A stretch of DNA of 64,000 nucleotides from Cutibacterium granulosum (GTDB lineage: Bacteria; Actinomycetota; Actinomycetes; Propionibacteriales; Propionibacteriaceae): the NCBI RefSeq assembly GCF_900186975.1, contig NZ_LT906441.1, positions 1,488,001 to 1,552,000 of the forward strand, read 5' to 3'. Of this stretch, positions 17,242 through 27,130 are shown one piece after another; positions within the stretch are counted from its first letter, which is position 1; every line of letters begins with the position of its first letter. The notes beneath the pieces were generated by a model that ran no database searches, was not told the origin of the DNA, and saw nothing but the letters and a program-made list of their open reading frames with translations. The position numbers and the translations under genes are program-made.

Positions 17242-19197
17242 TCAGCTCGTGGACTGCTGGCTTCGGATGGGTGTGTGGTATTTGTGTTTCGGACGGCATC
17301 GCCTACCACGCAGGAATGCAGACACAAGTGCCAGGAACACATTTGCCACAGCGAGACCGACGCTGATCCAGGTGATCCACGGTGTCAGCACCACGCCCCA
17401 GGACATGCCTTCGGTCAACGGCACGCTCACCGAACGATGGGTGTGGGTGCCCTCCGTGGTTTGCGTCACCACCTCACCGGTCGACGTGATGAGCCCGGAC
17501 AATGACGAGGTGGTCGACACGACGATCGGGCGTCCCAGCTCGATGGCTCGCGCCCGCGTCATGCGCCACTGCTGATGGGGCTGCCGAGTCGCGGTGTAGG
17601 TCGCGTTGTTGGACTGCACGGCTATGAGCTGGGCTCCGTTGCGTACCGTGTCATGGACCGTCGGGTCGTACGCCAGCTCGAAACAGATCACGTCTCCCAC
17701 GACGACGTGTTTCCCGGTGATGCGGGCATCGATGACGCCGGGGGCGGTTCCCGGTACCGACTGACGGCCCACCTGTTTGAGCACCGGGATCAGGGGAAGC
17801 AGGGTGCTGCGCCACGGGATCCACTCGCCGAAGGGCACCAGATTGCGCTTGTGGTAGACGGACGTCGGTGCGTGGGCATGGGCGGGCCACCACATGCCAG
17901 TGGTCTGACGTTCGCCCTCGTGGGGGCCATGGGTGACGGCCCCCACGAGGATTGGCTGATGGGCGATCGTGGATGCCAGGGTGATGACCCGCCCCACCTC
18001 GGGATTCTGGACCGGGTCGATGTCGGTGGAGTTCTCCGGCCACAACAGGAAATCTGTGGTTGGACGCCCATGCGCACGATCGTCGGCCACCTGAGCGATG
18101 GTTTCGGAGAGGTGGTTGGCTGTCACCGAGCTGGCATAGCCGGTTGCATGTGAGCCAGCGGTACCGTCCACACCACCTTGGATGATCCCCACCCGTACCG
18201 ATCGGGTGGGCGCGACGGTGGTACCGGAGCGTCCCTTCGCAGGTGGAGTGTGGCCCGCCAACTGGGGTGGAGCGGCTGAGCCGGATCTTCTCGTCTCGGA
18301 CGGGATGCTGCTTGCCGCGGGCGCTGCTCCGGTCGCTGCACGACCTGTCCTGGGGTGATTGCTCGTCCACGTGCCCACGGCACACATGAGTCCCAGCACC
18401 AGGATCAGTATCGTTGCGTCCACGAGCTGGTGTGCCCTTCTTCGGTACAGGACGGTGAAGGCAAGCAGCTGGCCCGCCAGCGCCACCATGAGGCTCACTC
18501 CCACCGCTCCAATCCACCGCAGCATTCCGGCAGCCGGGGTGTCCATCGCCGACCAGGCCAGACGCACCCATCCGAACCCACCGACCGGCCAGCGGGCGAG
18601 CAGCACCTCGGTGGCACTCCACATGCACGCAGCCCACACCGGGGCACCTGGCAGGTCACGCACCAGACGGATCGTCCACGCGGTGAGGGCCGGGAACATC
18701 CCCAGGACGGCGATGAGCAGCACGGCCACCGGCCATCCCAGCACCGAGGCCCACGAAACCGTCGAGGCGTACAACCCCAGTCCGAACAGGTATCCCAGCA
18801 GTGGTGCACGTCTGGTTGGATGCCAGCAGACGAGCACGGTGAGTGCGGCAACCCCCGGAACCGTCAGCCACTGACCGCCTGGGATCTGTCCCAGCCCCGT
18901 GGCCACTCCGGTCACCATGGCGAGCAGGCCACGGCAGAGCCGGGCCATGTGATCGTCTCGGGTGAACCATCGCGGCAGCGGACGGATCCGCTCCGTGGTC
19001 GTGGGGTGAGCGTTCCGCCAGTGTCGCTGCTGTCGTGGTCGGTGGATCGGGGCCCCGGCGCCCTGCTCGTCCATGCCTTCCGTGCAGTGAGGATGCACAG
19101 GAGCGAGGCCCTGCTGCGAAGGAATCGTTTCCGCAGAGCAGGAGTCGGTCGATCTCGGCACAGGTGGGTCCGCCGCAGGGTCCGGCGGGACGTTCAC
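17242..19197 (-). CDS. lnt: Apolipoprotein N-acyltransferase
   Basis: Membrane enzyme that adds the third acyl chain to lipoproteins. The GTG at 19197 overlaps the regulator's stop as GTGA and gives 651 residues. That is longer than the usual ~530 because of a hydrophilic Pro/Arg-rich N-terminal extension of ~85 residues; a later ATG could instead be used. About six membrane segments follow. The periplasmic nitrilase-like domain contains the catalytic triad context: Glu in LLWPENSTD, Lys in VYHKRNLVPFGEW and Cys in VICFELAYDP. A Pro/Ala/Ser-rich linker lies between the two parts. A final membrane helix near the C-terminus ends in a basic tail. It is coupled to the upstream Lrp-type gene. Confidence 0.9.
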   Translation of the reverse strand: MNVPPDPAADPPVPRSTDSCSAETIPSQQGLAPVHPHCTEGMDEQGAGAPIHRPRQQRHWRNAHPTTTERIRPLPRWFTRDDHMARLCRGLLAMVTGVATGLGQIPGGQWLTVPGVAALTVLVCWHPTRRAPLLGYLFGLGLYASTVSWASVLGWPVAVLLIAVLGMFPALTAWTIRLVRDLPGAPVWAACMWSATEVLLARWPVGGFGWVRLAWSAMDTPAAGMLRWIGAVGVSLMVALAGQLLAFTVLYRRRAHQLVDATILILVLGLMCAVGTWTSNHPRTGRAATGAAPAASSIPSETRRSGSAAPPQLAGHTPPAKGRSGTTVAPTRSVRVGIIQGGVDGTAGSHATGYASSVTANHLSETIAQVADDRAHGRPTTDFLLWPENSTDIDPVQNPEVGRVITLASTIAHQPILVGAVTHGPHEGERQTTGMWWPAHAHAPTSVYHKRNLVPFGEWIPWRSTLLPLIPVLKQVGRQSVPGTAPGVIDARITGKHVVVGDVICFELAYDPTVHDTVRNGAQLIAVQSNNATYTATRQPHQQWRMTRARAIELGRPIVVSTTSSLSGLITSTGEVVTQTTEGTHTHRSVSVPLTEGMSWGVVLTPWITWISVGLAVANVFLALVSAFLRGRRCRPKHKYHTPIRSQQSTS

Positions 19198-19703
19198 CGC
19201 ACCAGTCCGTCTGCCGGGATCTTCCGCTCGCCCACCATGTTGAGGTCGTCGAAGATGGTGTCGAGCACGACGATCGTCTCCGTGCTGCAGTTGCACAGGG
19301 TACGAATGCGGGTGAGCAGGTGGTCGAGCTCAGTGGGAGTGCGCGTCTGCACCCGAATGAGATAGGACGCGCGTCCAGCGATGGAATGGCAACCGCGTAC
19401 CTCGGGAATGGTGAGAAGCTCACCGGGGATGGCGACATCGTCCTGGGGTTCCACCGGCATGAGGTGGATGAAGGCCGTAATCCCAGCCCCGATGGACTCC
19501 AGATCGATGACGGCCTTGTACCCCTTGATGACCCCCTTGGCCTCCAGACGACGCACCCGCTGCTGCGCTGCGGAGGTGGACATGCCGGTCTGCTTGCCCA
19601 GGTCTGTCCATGACATGCGCCCGTCGGACTCCAGCAGGGCCAGAATGTGGCGGTCGGTGGCATCCAGCTCGTCGGAGGTGTCGCCGTCCGGTCGTGTCGT
19701 CAT
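19194..19703 (-). CDS. Lrp/AsnC-family transcriptional regulator
   Basis: A 169-residue regulator. The N-terminal winged HTH reads LDATDRHILALLESDGRMSW and STSAAQQRVRRLEAKGVIKG; the C-terminal RAM effector domain starts around VIDLESIGAGITAFIHL. The ATG at 19703 is preferred because AGGA lies about nine bases upstream; an in-frame start at 19739 would add 12 residues. It overlaps lnt, so the two are probably co-translated. This is an unusual partner for lnt. The effector, typically an amino acid, is not known. Confidence 0.9.
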   Translation of the reverse strand: MTTRPDGDTSDELDATDRHILALLESDGRMSWTDLGKQTGMSTSAAQQRVRRLEAKGVIKGYKAVIDLESIGAGITAFIHLMPVEPQDDVAIPGELLTIPEVRGCHSIAGRASYLIRVQTRTPTELDHLLTRIRTLCNCSTETIVVLDTIFDDLNMVGERKIPADGLVR

Positions 19704-19794
19704 GAGAAGAATCCTGTCCATGCGGGGTAGGCCAACCATAACAAGGTGTGCCGCGGCACCCGATCCGTCGGGAACAACGTTTCCTCCCCATTGC

Positions 19795-19871
19795 GTGGTG
19801 CAGGGGGCTGATCGTGTGGCGCAGGGAACTGATCGTGTGGCGCAGGGAACTGATCACGTGGCGCAGGGAAC
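19795..19871. repeat. 21-bp tandem repeat, 3.7 copies
   Basis: Unit GTGGCGCAGGGAACTGATCGT at 19795, 19816, 19837 and 19858 (last copy partial). Copies 2 and 3 differ by two bases, and copy 1 is more diverged. It lies between the divergent Lrp and CoA-transferase genes and could vary in copy number. There are no spacers, so it is not a CRISPR. Confidence 0.85.
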
Positions 19872-19919
19872 AGGGGTGACCAGCTGCGAGGAGTGCGAAC
19901 CTGCCACTACGGTTAAGCC

Positions 19920-21185
19920 ATGAAGGTGCTGACCACGACGGCTTTCCGCAAAGTGCTGCATGCCCTGGGAGACAATCCTCGAGTGGTGACGCCGGGTTCT
20001 GCAGCCACCCCGTGCGAGGCTCTCCACCTCATTGACGAACAGCTGGATCGCTGGACGTTGTTCTGCGTCAACGCCCCGGTTGGCGTGCCCACCCGCGCCG
20101 AGGTCACCCACGAGACCATCTTCGTCGGTCCGGGACAGCGTCATGCCGAACACGTCGAGTTCCTTCCCGGTCGGCTGAGCAACACACCGGACTTGCTCAG
20201 GACCACCCGCACACCTGATCTTGTCGTCCTGCACACCACCACTCCCAGGAACGGCCAGGTCTCCATGGGCATCGAGGTGCAGATCATGCCGGCTGCCGTG
20301 GAGGCAACACGTGCCCACGGCGGAATCGTCGTGGCAGTCATGAATCCGCGCATGCCGTTCGTCGCTGGCGACGGCGTCATGTCCACCGACGAGATCGACT
20401 ACGGCATCGAGATCGACGCGCCGCTCGTCACCGTCGACAAGGCGAGCCTCGATGATGCCTCCATGACGATTGGGGACACGATTGCCGCACGCATGGGCGA
20501 GGGGGCGACGATTCAAGCGGGAATCGGTGCCATTCCCGACGCCGTGCTCTCCTGCCTGCAACAACCCCAGGTCGACTCGCACCCCGGGCTACTCTCAGTC
20601 ACCACGCGACGCCATCTGGGCGTGTGGACCGAGCTCATCGGCGACGGGGTGCGCGAGGTGGACGATGCCGGTGTGCTCGACCCGAATCGCCCGATCGTGG
20701 GAACCTTCCTGATCGGTGGTGACGAGTTGTATGAATGGGCCGGGCGTCAATCCCGGTTGCAGTTGTTGCGGTGCGAGCGGACCAACGACCCCGGAACCAT
20801 CGCCCGGCAGCCGGCCATGACGAGTGTCAACACCGCCATGCAGGTGGATCTGTTCGGGCAGGTGAATGCCTCACGGATCGGTACGCGGATCTTCTCCGGT
20901 ACGGGTGGTGCCACCGATTTCCTCGTCGGGGCGCTGCACTCCCCCGGCGGTCAGGCTCTCGTTGCGATGCGAAGTTGGCATCTCAAGGCCGGCGTGTCGA
21001 CGATCGTCGGCAAGCTCGATGCACCGGTCACCAGCGTGCAACCCACCGCCGTCGTCACCGAGCAGGGGGTGGCCGAGCTGTTCGGGAATTCTGAGCGGGA
21101 ACAGGCTCGTCAACTCATTGAGAATGCCGCCCACCCCCAGGCGCGCCCCCAGCTGAGACAGGCCGCGGCCCGTTACGGGTTGTAG
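19920..21185 (+). CDS. Acetyl-CoA hydrolase/CoA-transferase family protein
   Basis: A 421-residue family I CoA-transferase, related to 4-hydroxybutyrate, succinate:acetate and propionyl-CoA:succinate CoA-transferases. Landmarks are GATIQAGIGAIPDAVLS (CoA-binding), LGVWTELIGDGV with the catalytic Glu in the usual position, FSGTGGATDFLVGALHSPGG, and VVTEQGVAELFG near the end. In propionic-acid bacteria such enzymes drive the succinate/propionyl-CoA exchange of the Wood-Werkman cycle. That role is attractive but not proven, because paralogues use other acids. The gene is single and divergent from the Lrp-type regulator, which could control it. Confidence 0.87.
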   Translation: MKVLTTTAFRKVLHALGDNPRVVTPGSAATPCEALHLIDEQLDRWTLFCVNAPVGVPTRAEVTHETIFVGPGQRHAEHVEFLPGRLSNTPDLLRTTRTPDLVVLHTTTPRNGQVSMGIEVQIMPAAVEATRAHGGIVVAVMNPRMPFVAGDGVMSTDEIDYGIEIDAPLVTVDKASLDDASMTIGDTIAARMGEGATIQAGIGAIPDAVLSCLQQPQVDSHPGLLSVTTRRHLGVWTELIGDGVREVDDAGVLDPNRPIVGTFLIGGDELYEWAGRQSRLQLLRCERTNDPGTIARQPAMTSVNTAMQVDLFGQVNASRIGTRIFSGTGGATDFLVGALHSPGGQALVAMRSWHLKAGVSTIVGKLDAPVTSVQPTAVVTEQGVAELFGNSEREQARQLIENAAHPQARPQLRQAAARYGL

Positions 21186-21202
21186 CGATGGTCGGGTGCT
21201 GC

Positions 21203-21350
21203 TCCAAATCAAGGGCCTCAGTCCAAATCAGGGACCCCTGTTTGCCCAGCTGCTTTGGCAGGAGAGGATCGGCAGGTGCGATGGCACGGATCTCTCACCG
21301 ATCGAGCCGACCTCTCACCGGTCGAGGCAGACTCCTCACAGGCCGAGCAG
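21203..21350. repeat. Two short repeat arrays at the 3' ends of convergent genes
   Basis: A 19-bp pair beginning TCCAAATCA lies at 21203-21221 and 21222-21240. A three-copy 20-bp array at 21291-21310, 21311-21330 and 21331-21350 has the consensus CTCTCACCGGTCGAGCAG. The last copy overlaps the stop codon and final codons of the HAD gene, so the array looks like serial duplication of that gene's 3' end. Confidence 0.65.
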
Positions 21351-22256
21351 GGCACTCAACACCTGCACCACGCCGTCCTCGGTGTTGGGTGGGGCAAGGT
21401 ACGCCGCCTTGTCGATGACCTGGGGGTGGGCGTTGGCCATGGCGAACGACATCGTCGCACAGTCCATCATGGCGAGATCGTTGAGGTAGTCACCGAAGAC
21501 GACCGTCTCGTCACGGCTGATCCCCAGACGACCCTGCACCTGCGAGAGGGCAGAACCCTTGTTGGTGCCGACATTGGACATGTCGATCCAGTGCTGGCCA
21601 GAGACCGTCACCTGGCACAGCTCGGCGAAGTCTGCCACCCGCGGTGCCAGAACGGTTTCCGCATCGTCGAAACAGTGGATCGCCACCTTCACCGCCCCCT
21701 CACACACGGCCCCATGGTGGGCATTGACGAGGTCCGTCGTGATCTCGTGTGACAGGTAGTAGGGAGTCACCTCACGCAGGAACGGCTCGTCGTCGCGTTC
21801 CACATAGCCACACTCGGGGTGGCACACCACTGCCGCACAGTCGATTCCCGCTGCCCTCAGCTCACGTACCCGGATGATCGTGCGTCGTACCACCCGGGGA
21901 TCCAGCGGTGTGGAATAGATCAGCTCGTCGTCCATGACGACGTTCGTGCCGTTCTCGGCAATGATGAGGCTGTGGCCCGGCACTGTCGGGAACTGTGCTG
22001 CCAGGGCGGCACATTGCCGTCCGGAGGCAGGAGCGAAGATGATGTCACGGTGGGCCATCGTCTGCAGGACGGGCTCCAGCCCTTCGGGCAGGTGATGGTC
22101 GGGACGCAGCAGGGTTCCATCCATGTCCGTGACGACGAGTCGGATCCTCGAGGCCAGGGGGTTGGCCTCCGGTCTCAGCCGACGCAGGTCGTCTGGCCGA
22201 TGAGGGTTGTCATGGGCGGCTGGGTCACGGAACGGGTGGTCGATGGCGTGCGTCAC
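21336..22256 (-). CDS. Cof-type HAD-superfamily phosphatase
   Basis: A 306-residue haloacid-dehalogenase hydrolase of the Cof/IIB subfamily, which usually dephosphorylates sugar phosphates or cofactor precursors such as FMN or PLP. Motif I DMDGTLL is near 43-49, motif II Ser in FAPASGRQ, motif III Lys in NVGTNKGSAL, and motif IV GDYLNDLAMM. The ~38 residues before the domain are hydrophilic and variable, so translation may start further downstream. It converges with the CoA-transferase gene and is divergent from the OPT transporter. Confidence 0.88.
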   Translation of the reverse strand: MTHAIDHPFRDPAAHDNPHRPDDLRRLRPEANPLASRIRLVVTDMDGTLLRPDHHLPEGLEPVLQTMAHRDIIFAPASGRQCAALAAQFPTVPGHSLIIAENGTNVVMDDELIYSTPLDPRVVRRTIIRVRELRAAGIDCAAVVCHPECGYVERDDEPFLREVTPYYLSHEITTDLVNAHHGAVCEGAVKVAIHCFDDAETVLAPRVADFAELCQVTVSGQHWIDMSNVGTNKGSALSQVQGRLGISRDETVVFGDYLNDLAMMDCATMSFAMANAHPQVIDKAAYLAPPNTEDGVVQVLSALLGL

Positions 22257-22439
22257 GGCCCCATTGTGCCTGACAAAAGCACCATTGAGTCTGGTCGTGT
22301 GTGGCGGTGTGGCACTGGGCCCGCTGTGTAGCTGGTATCAAGACGTAGTAGAGTCCCCTTGACTCAGCGGCTGCTTCATACCCAGCGGCTGTTCTGGAAA
22401 GAACCTGGATCATCTGCGATCCGGTTGAAGGGAGAACTC

Positions 22440-24413
22440 ATGTCACTTCCAGTGACTGAGCAGATGGGTACACGTGAGTTGACGGTGCGAGGAGTGCTCC
22501 TCGGCGGGTTGATCACCCTTCTGTTCACAGCAGCGAACACGTACATGGGGCTCAAGGTTGGTCTTACCTTTGCCACATCGATTCCTGCGGCCGTCATCTC
22601 CATGGCCGTGCTGCACATGTTCAAGAATCATTCGATTCAGGAGAACAACATCGTACAGACGGTGGCATCTGCTGCCGGTACCTTGTCGGCAATCGTCTTC
22701 GTCCTGCCCGGCCTCATCATGGTCGGATGGTGGAATCACTTCCCCTACTGGACGACCCTGGCCATCTGTGCGATCGGCGGAATCCTCGGCGTCATGTACT
22801 CGATTCCACTGCGTCGGGCGTTGGTCACAGGTTCCGACCTGCCGTACCCCGAAGGTGTGGCAGCGGCCGAGGTACTCAAGGTCGGTGACACCACCGAGGG
22901 CGCCCAGGCCAACAAGGTCGGCATCCGGGTCATCATCATGGGATCCATCGCCTCGGCCCTGTACCTCGTCGGGACGTACCTCGGCGTCGTCAAGGGTGAG
23001 ATTCGCAAGAACTTCAGGGTGGGAAACACCAGCACCTACATCGGTGCCGGACTGTCCATGGCCCTCATGGGCGTGGGGCACCTCGTCGGCCTGACGGTGG
23101 GTATTGCCATGCTCGTCGGCGTCGTCATCTCCTACGGGTTCGTGCTTCCCTGGCAGATGTACGGCAAGCCCATCGACATGATCGACGGTGTCTTCGCCCA
23201 CCAGGTGAGGTTCGTCGGTGCTGGAACGATGGCGATCGCAGCAGTGTGGACCCTGCTCAAGATTCTCGGTCCGATCATTCGCGGTATCAAGGAAGCCCTC
23301 GTCTCGCACCGCAAGCAGCGTGCTGGTCAGACCGTTGACCTCACCGAGCGTGATCTTCCGATGAGCGTCGTGCTGCTCGCCGTCATCGCTTCGCTCATCC
23401 CGATCGGCCTGTTGCTGTGGGACTTCCTGCGCGACACTGCCGTACATGGCGGGATCTCCGGCCTCATTCTCGTGACGATCGTCTTCATCCTGCTGGTGGG
23501 TCTGCTCGTTGCCTCGATCTGTGGCTACATGGCTGGTCTCATCGGCGCCTCGAACTCCCCCGTCTCGGGTGTCGGCATTCTCGTGGTCATCCTCACTGCC
23601 CTCATCATTCGTGCCACCCACCATGCCACCGGTGTGGAGGAGTCCAAGGTGCTGGTGGCGTACACCCTGTTCACCGCGGCGATCATCTTCGGCATGGCGA
23701 CGATCTCCAACGACAACCTGCAGGACCTCAAGACGGGCCAGCTGGTCGGCGCCACCCCCTGGAAGCAGCAGGTGGCGCTCATCATCGGCGTGATCTTCGG
23801 CTCGGCCATCATTCCGCCGGTGCTCAGCCTCATGCACCAGGCCTTCGGCTTCCAGGGAGCTCCCGGAGCCGATCCCAAGACTGCCCTGGCGGCTCCCCAG
23901 GCTGGACTCATGTCGTCGCTGGCCCAGGGTGTGTTCGGTGGCAATCTTGAGTGGAACCTCATCGGGCTGGGCGTGCTCATCGGTATCGGTGCCATCATCG
24001 TCGACGAGCTGCTCGGGCACTTCACCGATCGCATGCACCTCTCGCCGCTGGCCGTGGGCATGGGCATGTACCTGCCGATCATGACGTCGGTGGCCATCCC
24101 CATCGGTGCCCTGCTCGGTGTGGGCTACGACAAGTGGGCCCAGCGGGCCGGGGGTGACGTCGAGGGCAAGAAACGTACCGGTGTGCTGCTGGCGACCGGC
24201 CTCATCGTGGGTGAGGCCATCATGGGCGTCATCTACGCCGGTGTCGTCGTCGCCACCGGAAATGGTTCCGTGCTCGACGTCGTCGGCGACTCCTCCTACG
24301 GCAACTACGCCGAGTACGTCGGCCTCATCGTCATCGCCCTCATGACGTGGGGGGCCTACAGCCGCGTCAAGAAGATGGCTGTCGCGCGGGAGAATGCCAG
24401 TACCTCGCAGTGA
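22440..24413 (+). CDS. OPT-family oligopeptide/metal-chelate transporter
   Basis: A 657-residue integral membrane protein of the OPT superfamily with about 14-16 membrane segments. The ATG at 22440 has a clear GAAGGGAG ribosome site. Family hallmarks are AANTYMGLKVGLTFATSIPA near the N-terminus, the SDLPYPEGVAAAEVLKVGD loop, and SPVSGVGILVVIL. Bacterial members import oligopeptides or metal chelates by proton coupling; the substrate is unknown. The gene is monocistronic, with a strong hairpin just after the stop codon. Confidence 0.92.
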   Translation: MSLPVTEQMGTRELTVRGVLLGGLITLLFTAANTYMGLKVGLTFATSIPAAVISMAVLHMFKNHSIQENNIVQTVASAAGTLSAIVFVLPGLIMVGWWNHFPYWTTLAICAIGGILGVMYSIPLRRALVTGSDLPYPEGVAAAEVLKVGDTTEGAQANKVGIRVIIMGSIASALYLVGTYLGVVKGEIRKNFRVGNTSTYIGAGLSMALMGVGHLVGLTVGIAMLVGVVISYGFVLPWQMYGKPIDMIDGVFAHQVRFVGAGTMAIAAVWTLLKILGPIIRGIKEALVSHRKQRAGQTVDLTERDLPMSVVLLAVIASLIPIGLLLWDFLRDTAVHGGISGLILVTIVFILLVGLLVASICGYMAGLIGASNSPVSGVGILVVILTALIIRATHHATGVEESKVLVAYTLFTAAIIFGMATISNDNLQDLKTGQLVGATPWKQQVALIIGVIFGSAIIPPVLSLMHQAFGFQGAPGADPKTALAAPQAGLMSSLAQGVFGGNLEWNLIGLGVLIGIGAIIVDELLGHFTDRMHLSPLAVGMGMYLPIMTSVAIPIGALLGVGYDKWAQRAGGDVEGKKRTGVLLATGLIVGEAIMGVIYAGVVVATGNGSVLDVVGDSSYGNYAEYVGLIVIALMTWGAYSRVKKMAVARENASTSQ

Positions 24414-24447
24414 CTGTCACATGCATGTGATCGGTTGATCGATTATC

Positions 24448-24479
24448 AGTTGCCTGGTGCCGTACGGTGCCAGGCAACT
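24448..24479 (+). terminator. Terminator of the OPT gene
   Basis: The stem AGTTGCCTGG (24448-24457) pairs with CCAGGCAACT (24470-24479). The loop contains an inner CCGTACGG palindrome, and the hairpin is followed by GCTTTCCC. It starts 35 bases after the OPT stop. From here to 24716 no gene is seen. Confidence 0.75.
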
Positions 24480-24716
24480 GCTTTCCCAGACATGGAAGAT
24501 CAGCGTCAGGCTCACCCCCACCAAAAGGTTCTGCGGAGTCTGGACGATGGGGTTCCCCGCGCCGCATGGACCGTGTTGACAGGCATCTCGATGACGACTG
24601 CCTGCGGCCTTGGCTTGCATTGGTGATCCGTGAGCAACGGCTTGGGATCTTTGCTTCGGCCACATGTCATGGCCCGGACCATCAAACCGCGTCATTGCGT
24701 GCTCAACAGCCTCTGG

Positions 24717-24790
<74 letters not shown>

Positions 24791-24878
24791 ATGGACTCGG
24801 TTGTGAATCCGAAGAAGAACATTAGCGTACTTTCATCGGCTACGACAAATCGACTCCGTCGGGCAGCAGCGTGAGCTC

Positions 24879-26312
24879 TCAACTCGTCGGCCTGCCGCGT
24901 CCGCCACGGCGTTCCCTGGGCCTGATCTCCACCTGAACCGGCGTCCCCTCGAATCCGAAGTCCTCACGCAGCCGGCGTTCGATGAAACGCACGTAGCTGT
25001 CGTCCATGACACCACTGGTGAACAGGGCGAAGGTCGGTGGACAGTTATGGGCCTGGGTGCCGAAGAGAATACGAGGCTGCTTGCCGCCGCGCACCGGGTG
25101 CGGATGGGACGCGGTGAGTCGTCCGAGGAAGGCATTGAGCTTGCCGGTCGACACCCGGGTCTCCCACCCGTGCAGGGCGGTCTTGATGTTCCTGGACAGC
25201 TTGTCGACTCCTCTCCCCTTGAGGGCGGAGATGTTGATCCGCGGGGCCCAGGCGAAGGCCTGCACGTCCCGTTCTATCTCGCGTTCCAGGTACCGGCGAC
25301 GCTCCTCGTCGGTGAGGTCCCACTTGTTGTAGGCGACGACCAGGGCACGCCCGGCTTCCTCGACCATGTTGAGGATGCGCATGTCCTGGTCACTGATCGA
25401 CTCGGAGGCGTCGATGACGACGATGCACACCTCGGCTCGCTCGATGGCGGTCTGGGTGCGCAGGGAGGCGTAGAACTCGTGACCGGAGGCCTCCTTGACG
25501 CGTCTGCGCAGCCCTGCGGTGTCGATGAACCGGTACGGCACTCCCCCGACCGCCACGACCTCGTCCACCGGGTCGACGGTGGTGCCGGACATGTCGGAGA
25601 CCACCGAGCGGTCCTGACGGGCCAACCGATTGAGCAGCGATGACTTTCCGACGTTGGGTTTGCCCACGATGGCCACCCGGCGTGGACCACCGACCAGGAC
25701 CGGGGCTGCAGCGCGTTCTGGCAGCACGCCCACCAAGGCGTCGAGCAGATCGCCGGAGCCTCGTCCGTGGATCGCCGAGACCGGATGCGGCTCCCCCAGG
25801 CCGAGATTCCACATGGCGGCCGCCTCGATCTCGGTGTGCATGTCGTCAACCTTGTTGGCGGCCAGCACCACCGGTTTGTGGCTACGGCGCAGCACCTGCA
25901 CCACGGCCTCGTCCTCATCGGTGGTGCCGACGGTGGCGTCGACGACGAGCAGGACGGCATCTGCGGTGGAGATGGCGAGTTCGGCCTGCTCGGCGATCCG
26001 GGCCGCCAGGCCGTGGGCGTCCGAGGCCCAACCGCCGGTGTCGACGAGGACGAAATCGTGCCCCGCCCATTCGGCGTCGTAGGAGACCCGGTCACGGGTC
26101 ACACCAGGGGTGTCCTGCACGACGGCCTCGCGGCGCCCCAGAATTCGGTTGACGAGTGTGGACTTGCCCACATTGGGCCGCCCCACGACGGCGACGACCG
26201 GCTTGGGAAGCGCCTCCTCGTCCTGCAAATCAGCTTCCAGGGGCTTGGGGATCGAGGCGTCAGGGGCATCAGCAGCCTGGACAGAGGCGATGGACTCATC
26301 TTCGAAGGGCAT
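24879..26312 (-). CDS. der: Ribosome biogenesis GTPase Der (EngA)
   Basis: Essential GTPase for 50S subunit maturation. It has two tandem G domains, each with a P-loop (GRPNVGKST around 44-52; GKPNVGKSS in the second), DTPG/DTAG motifs and NKVD/NKWD. A C-terminal KH-like domain ends in [11 protein letters not shown]. The ATG at 26312 has CAGGAG upstream, giving 477 residues. A TTG at 26345 would add 11 and seems less likely. There is an acidic N-terminal extension of ~35 residues. It follows cmk by 34 bases, the standard cmk-der pairing. Confidence 0.96.
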   Translation of the reverse strand: MPFEDESIASVQAADAPDASIPKPLEADLQDEEALPKPVVAVVGRPNVGKSTLVNRILGRREAVVQDTPGVTRDRVSYDAEWAGHDFVLVDTGGWASDAHGLAARIAEQAELAISTADAVLLVVDATVGTTDEDEAVVQVLRRSHKPVVLAANKVDDMHTEIEAAAMWNLGLGEPHPVSAIHGRGSGDLLDALVGVLPERAAAPVLVGGPRRVAIVGKPNVGKSSLLNRLARQDRSVVSDMSGTTVDPVDEVVAVGGVPYRFIDTAGLRRRVKEASGHEFYASLRTQTAIERAEVCIVVIDASESISDQDMRILNMVEEAGRALVVAYNKWDLTDEERRRYLEREIERDVQAFAWAPRINISALKGRGVDKLSRNIKTALHGWETRVSTGKLNAFLGRLTASHPHPVRGGKQPRILFGTQAHNCPPTFALFTSGVMDDSYVRFIERRLREDFGFEGTPVQVEIRPRERRGGRGRPTS

Positions 26313-26346
26313 GTCGTACTCCTGGTCGACGAACAACTGGTTCAAT

Positions 26347-27069
26347 TTACATGATCTCAGTGAGGTTGGCAGCGCTACGCCATGAGGACCGTCGACCCAC
26401 CTGCTCGGCGAGCGCCATCACCCTGGCAACCACCTCGTCCAGTCCCAACGAGGTGGAATCAATGAGGGTGACCCCCGGGGCCGGCGTCTCGAACTGACTG
26501 ACGGTGGCGTCGTCCCGGTCGCGACGAACGATCTGGTCGTGTATCTGATTGTGGTCCACGCCCTCGCCCAACTCACGGGCGCGGCGGGCCATCCGCACGG
26601 CAGGGTCGGCCACGAGCAGCACCCGCACCTGCGCATCGGGACACACCACAGTGGTGATGTCTCGTCCCTCGACGACGATCCGTCGATCGTTCTGCTCGAC
26701 GATGTCGCGCATTCGCTCCACGAGTAACACCCGCACCTGTGGGATCGTGGCAACCGCAGAGACCCGGGCGCTGGTACGCGGGTCGCGGATCTCCTCGGTG
26801 ACGTCCACCTCATCGATGATCAACGTGTCGTGACCAGGCCGGGTGTCCACCTCGATGTCGGCGCTGCCTGCCAGATCGATGACCTTGTCGGGCTCGTCCT
26901 GGGGATCGATCCCGGCGTGGGACACGGCGCAGGCCAGTGCGCGATACATGGAACCAGTGTCCAGATGAGCAAGACCCAGCTGGGTGGCGACCATGCGTGA
27001 GGTCGACGACTTGCCCGAACCGCTGGGCCCGTCAATTGCAATCACCATTTCACCATTGACACGTGCCAT
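26347..27069 (-). CDS. cmk: Cytidylate kinase
   Basis: Phosphorylates CMP and dCMP with ATP. The P-loop is GPSGSGKS (14-21). TGSMYRALA follows, then [14 protein letters not shown] in the CMP-binding region and the LID-like RRDRDDA. The 240-residue length is normal. The ATG at 27069 is supported by GAAAGGAG upstream. In many actinobacteria cmk-der follow scpA-scpB-rluB. Here the genes directly upstream (61-base gap) are the proteasome genes, an unusual arrangement that may put prcBA, cmk and der in one transcript. Confidence 0.95.
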   Translation of the reverse strand: MARVNGEMVIAIDGPSGSGKSSTSRMVATQLGLAHLDTGSMYRALACAVSHAGIDPQDEPDKVIDLAGSADIEVDTRPGHDTLIIDEVDVTEEIRDPRTSARVSAVATIPQVRVLLVERMRDIVEQNDRRIVVEGRDITTVVCPDAQVRVLLVADPAVRMARRARELGEGVDHNQIHDQIVRRDRDDATVSQFETPAPGVTLIDSTSLGLDEVVARVMALAEQVGRRSSWRSAANLTEIM

Positions 27070-27130
27070 GTGCGCATCTCCTTTCTCGGGGTGAGTTCGC
27101 AGGGCCCGGTGAGGGCTGTGGTGTGGCTCG

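Noticed and set aside
19795-19871. Tandem array as a possible CRISPR
   Set aside because: Units are contiguous 21-mers with no variable spacers, there are fewer than four full copies and no cas genes, so it is a simple tandem repeat.
22260-22439. Riboswitch upstream of the OPT gene
   Set aside because: Only a short GGATC/GATCC stem and a partial direct repeat (CAGCGGCTG) are visible; no known riboswitch core could be recognised.
22443-24038. 531-codon minus-strand frame over the OPT gene
   Set aside because: Its composition (His/Asp/Glu-rich) is that of the complement of a membrane-protein gene; the plus-strand OPT reading has clear family motifs and a ribosome site.
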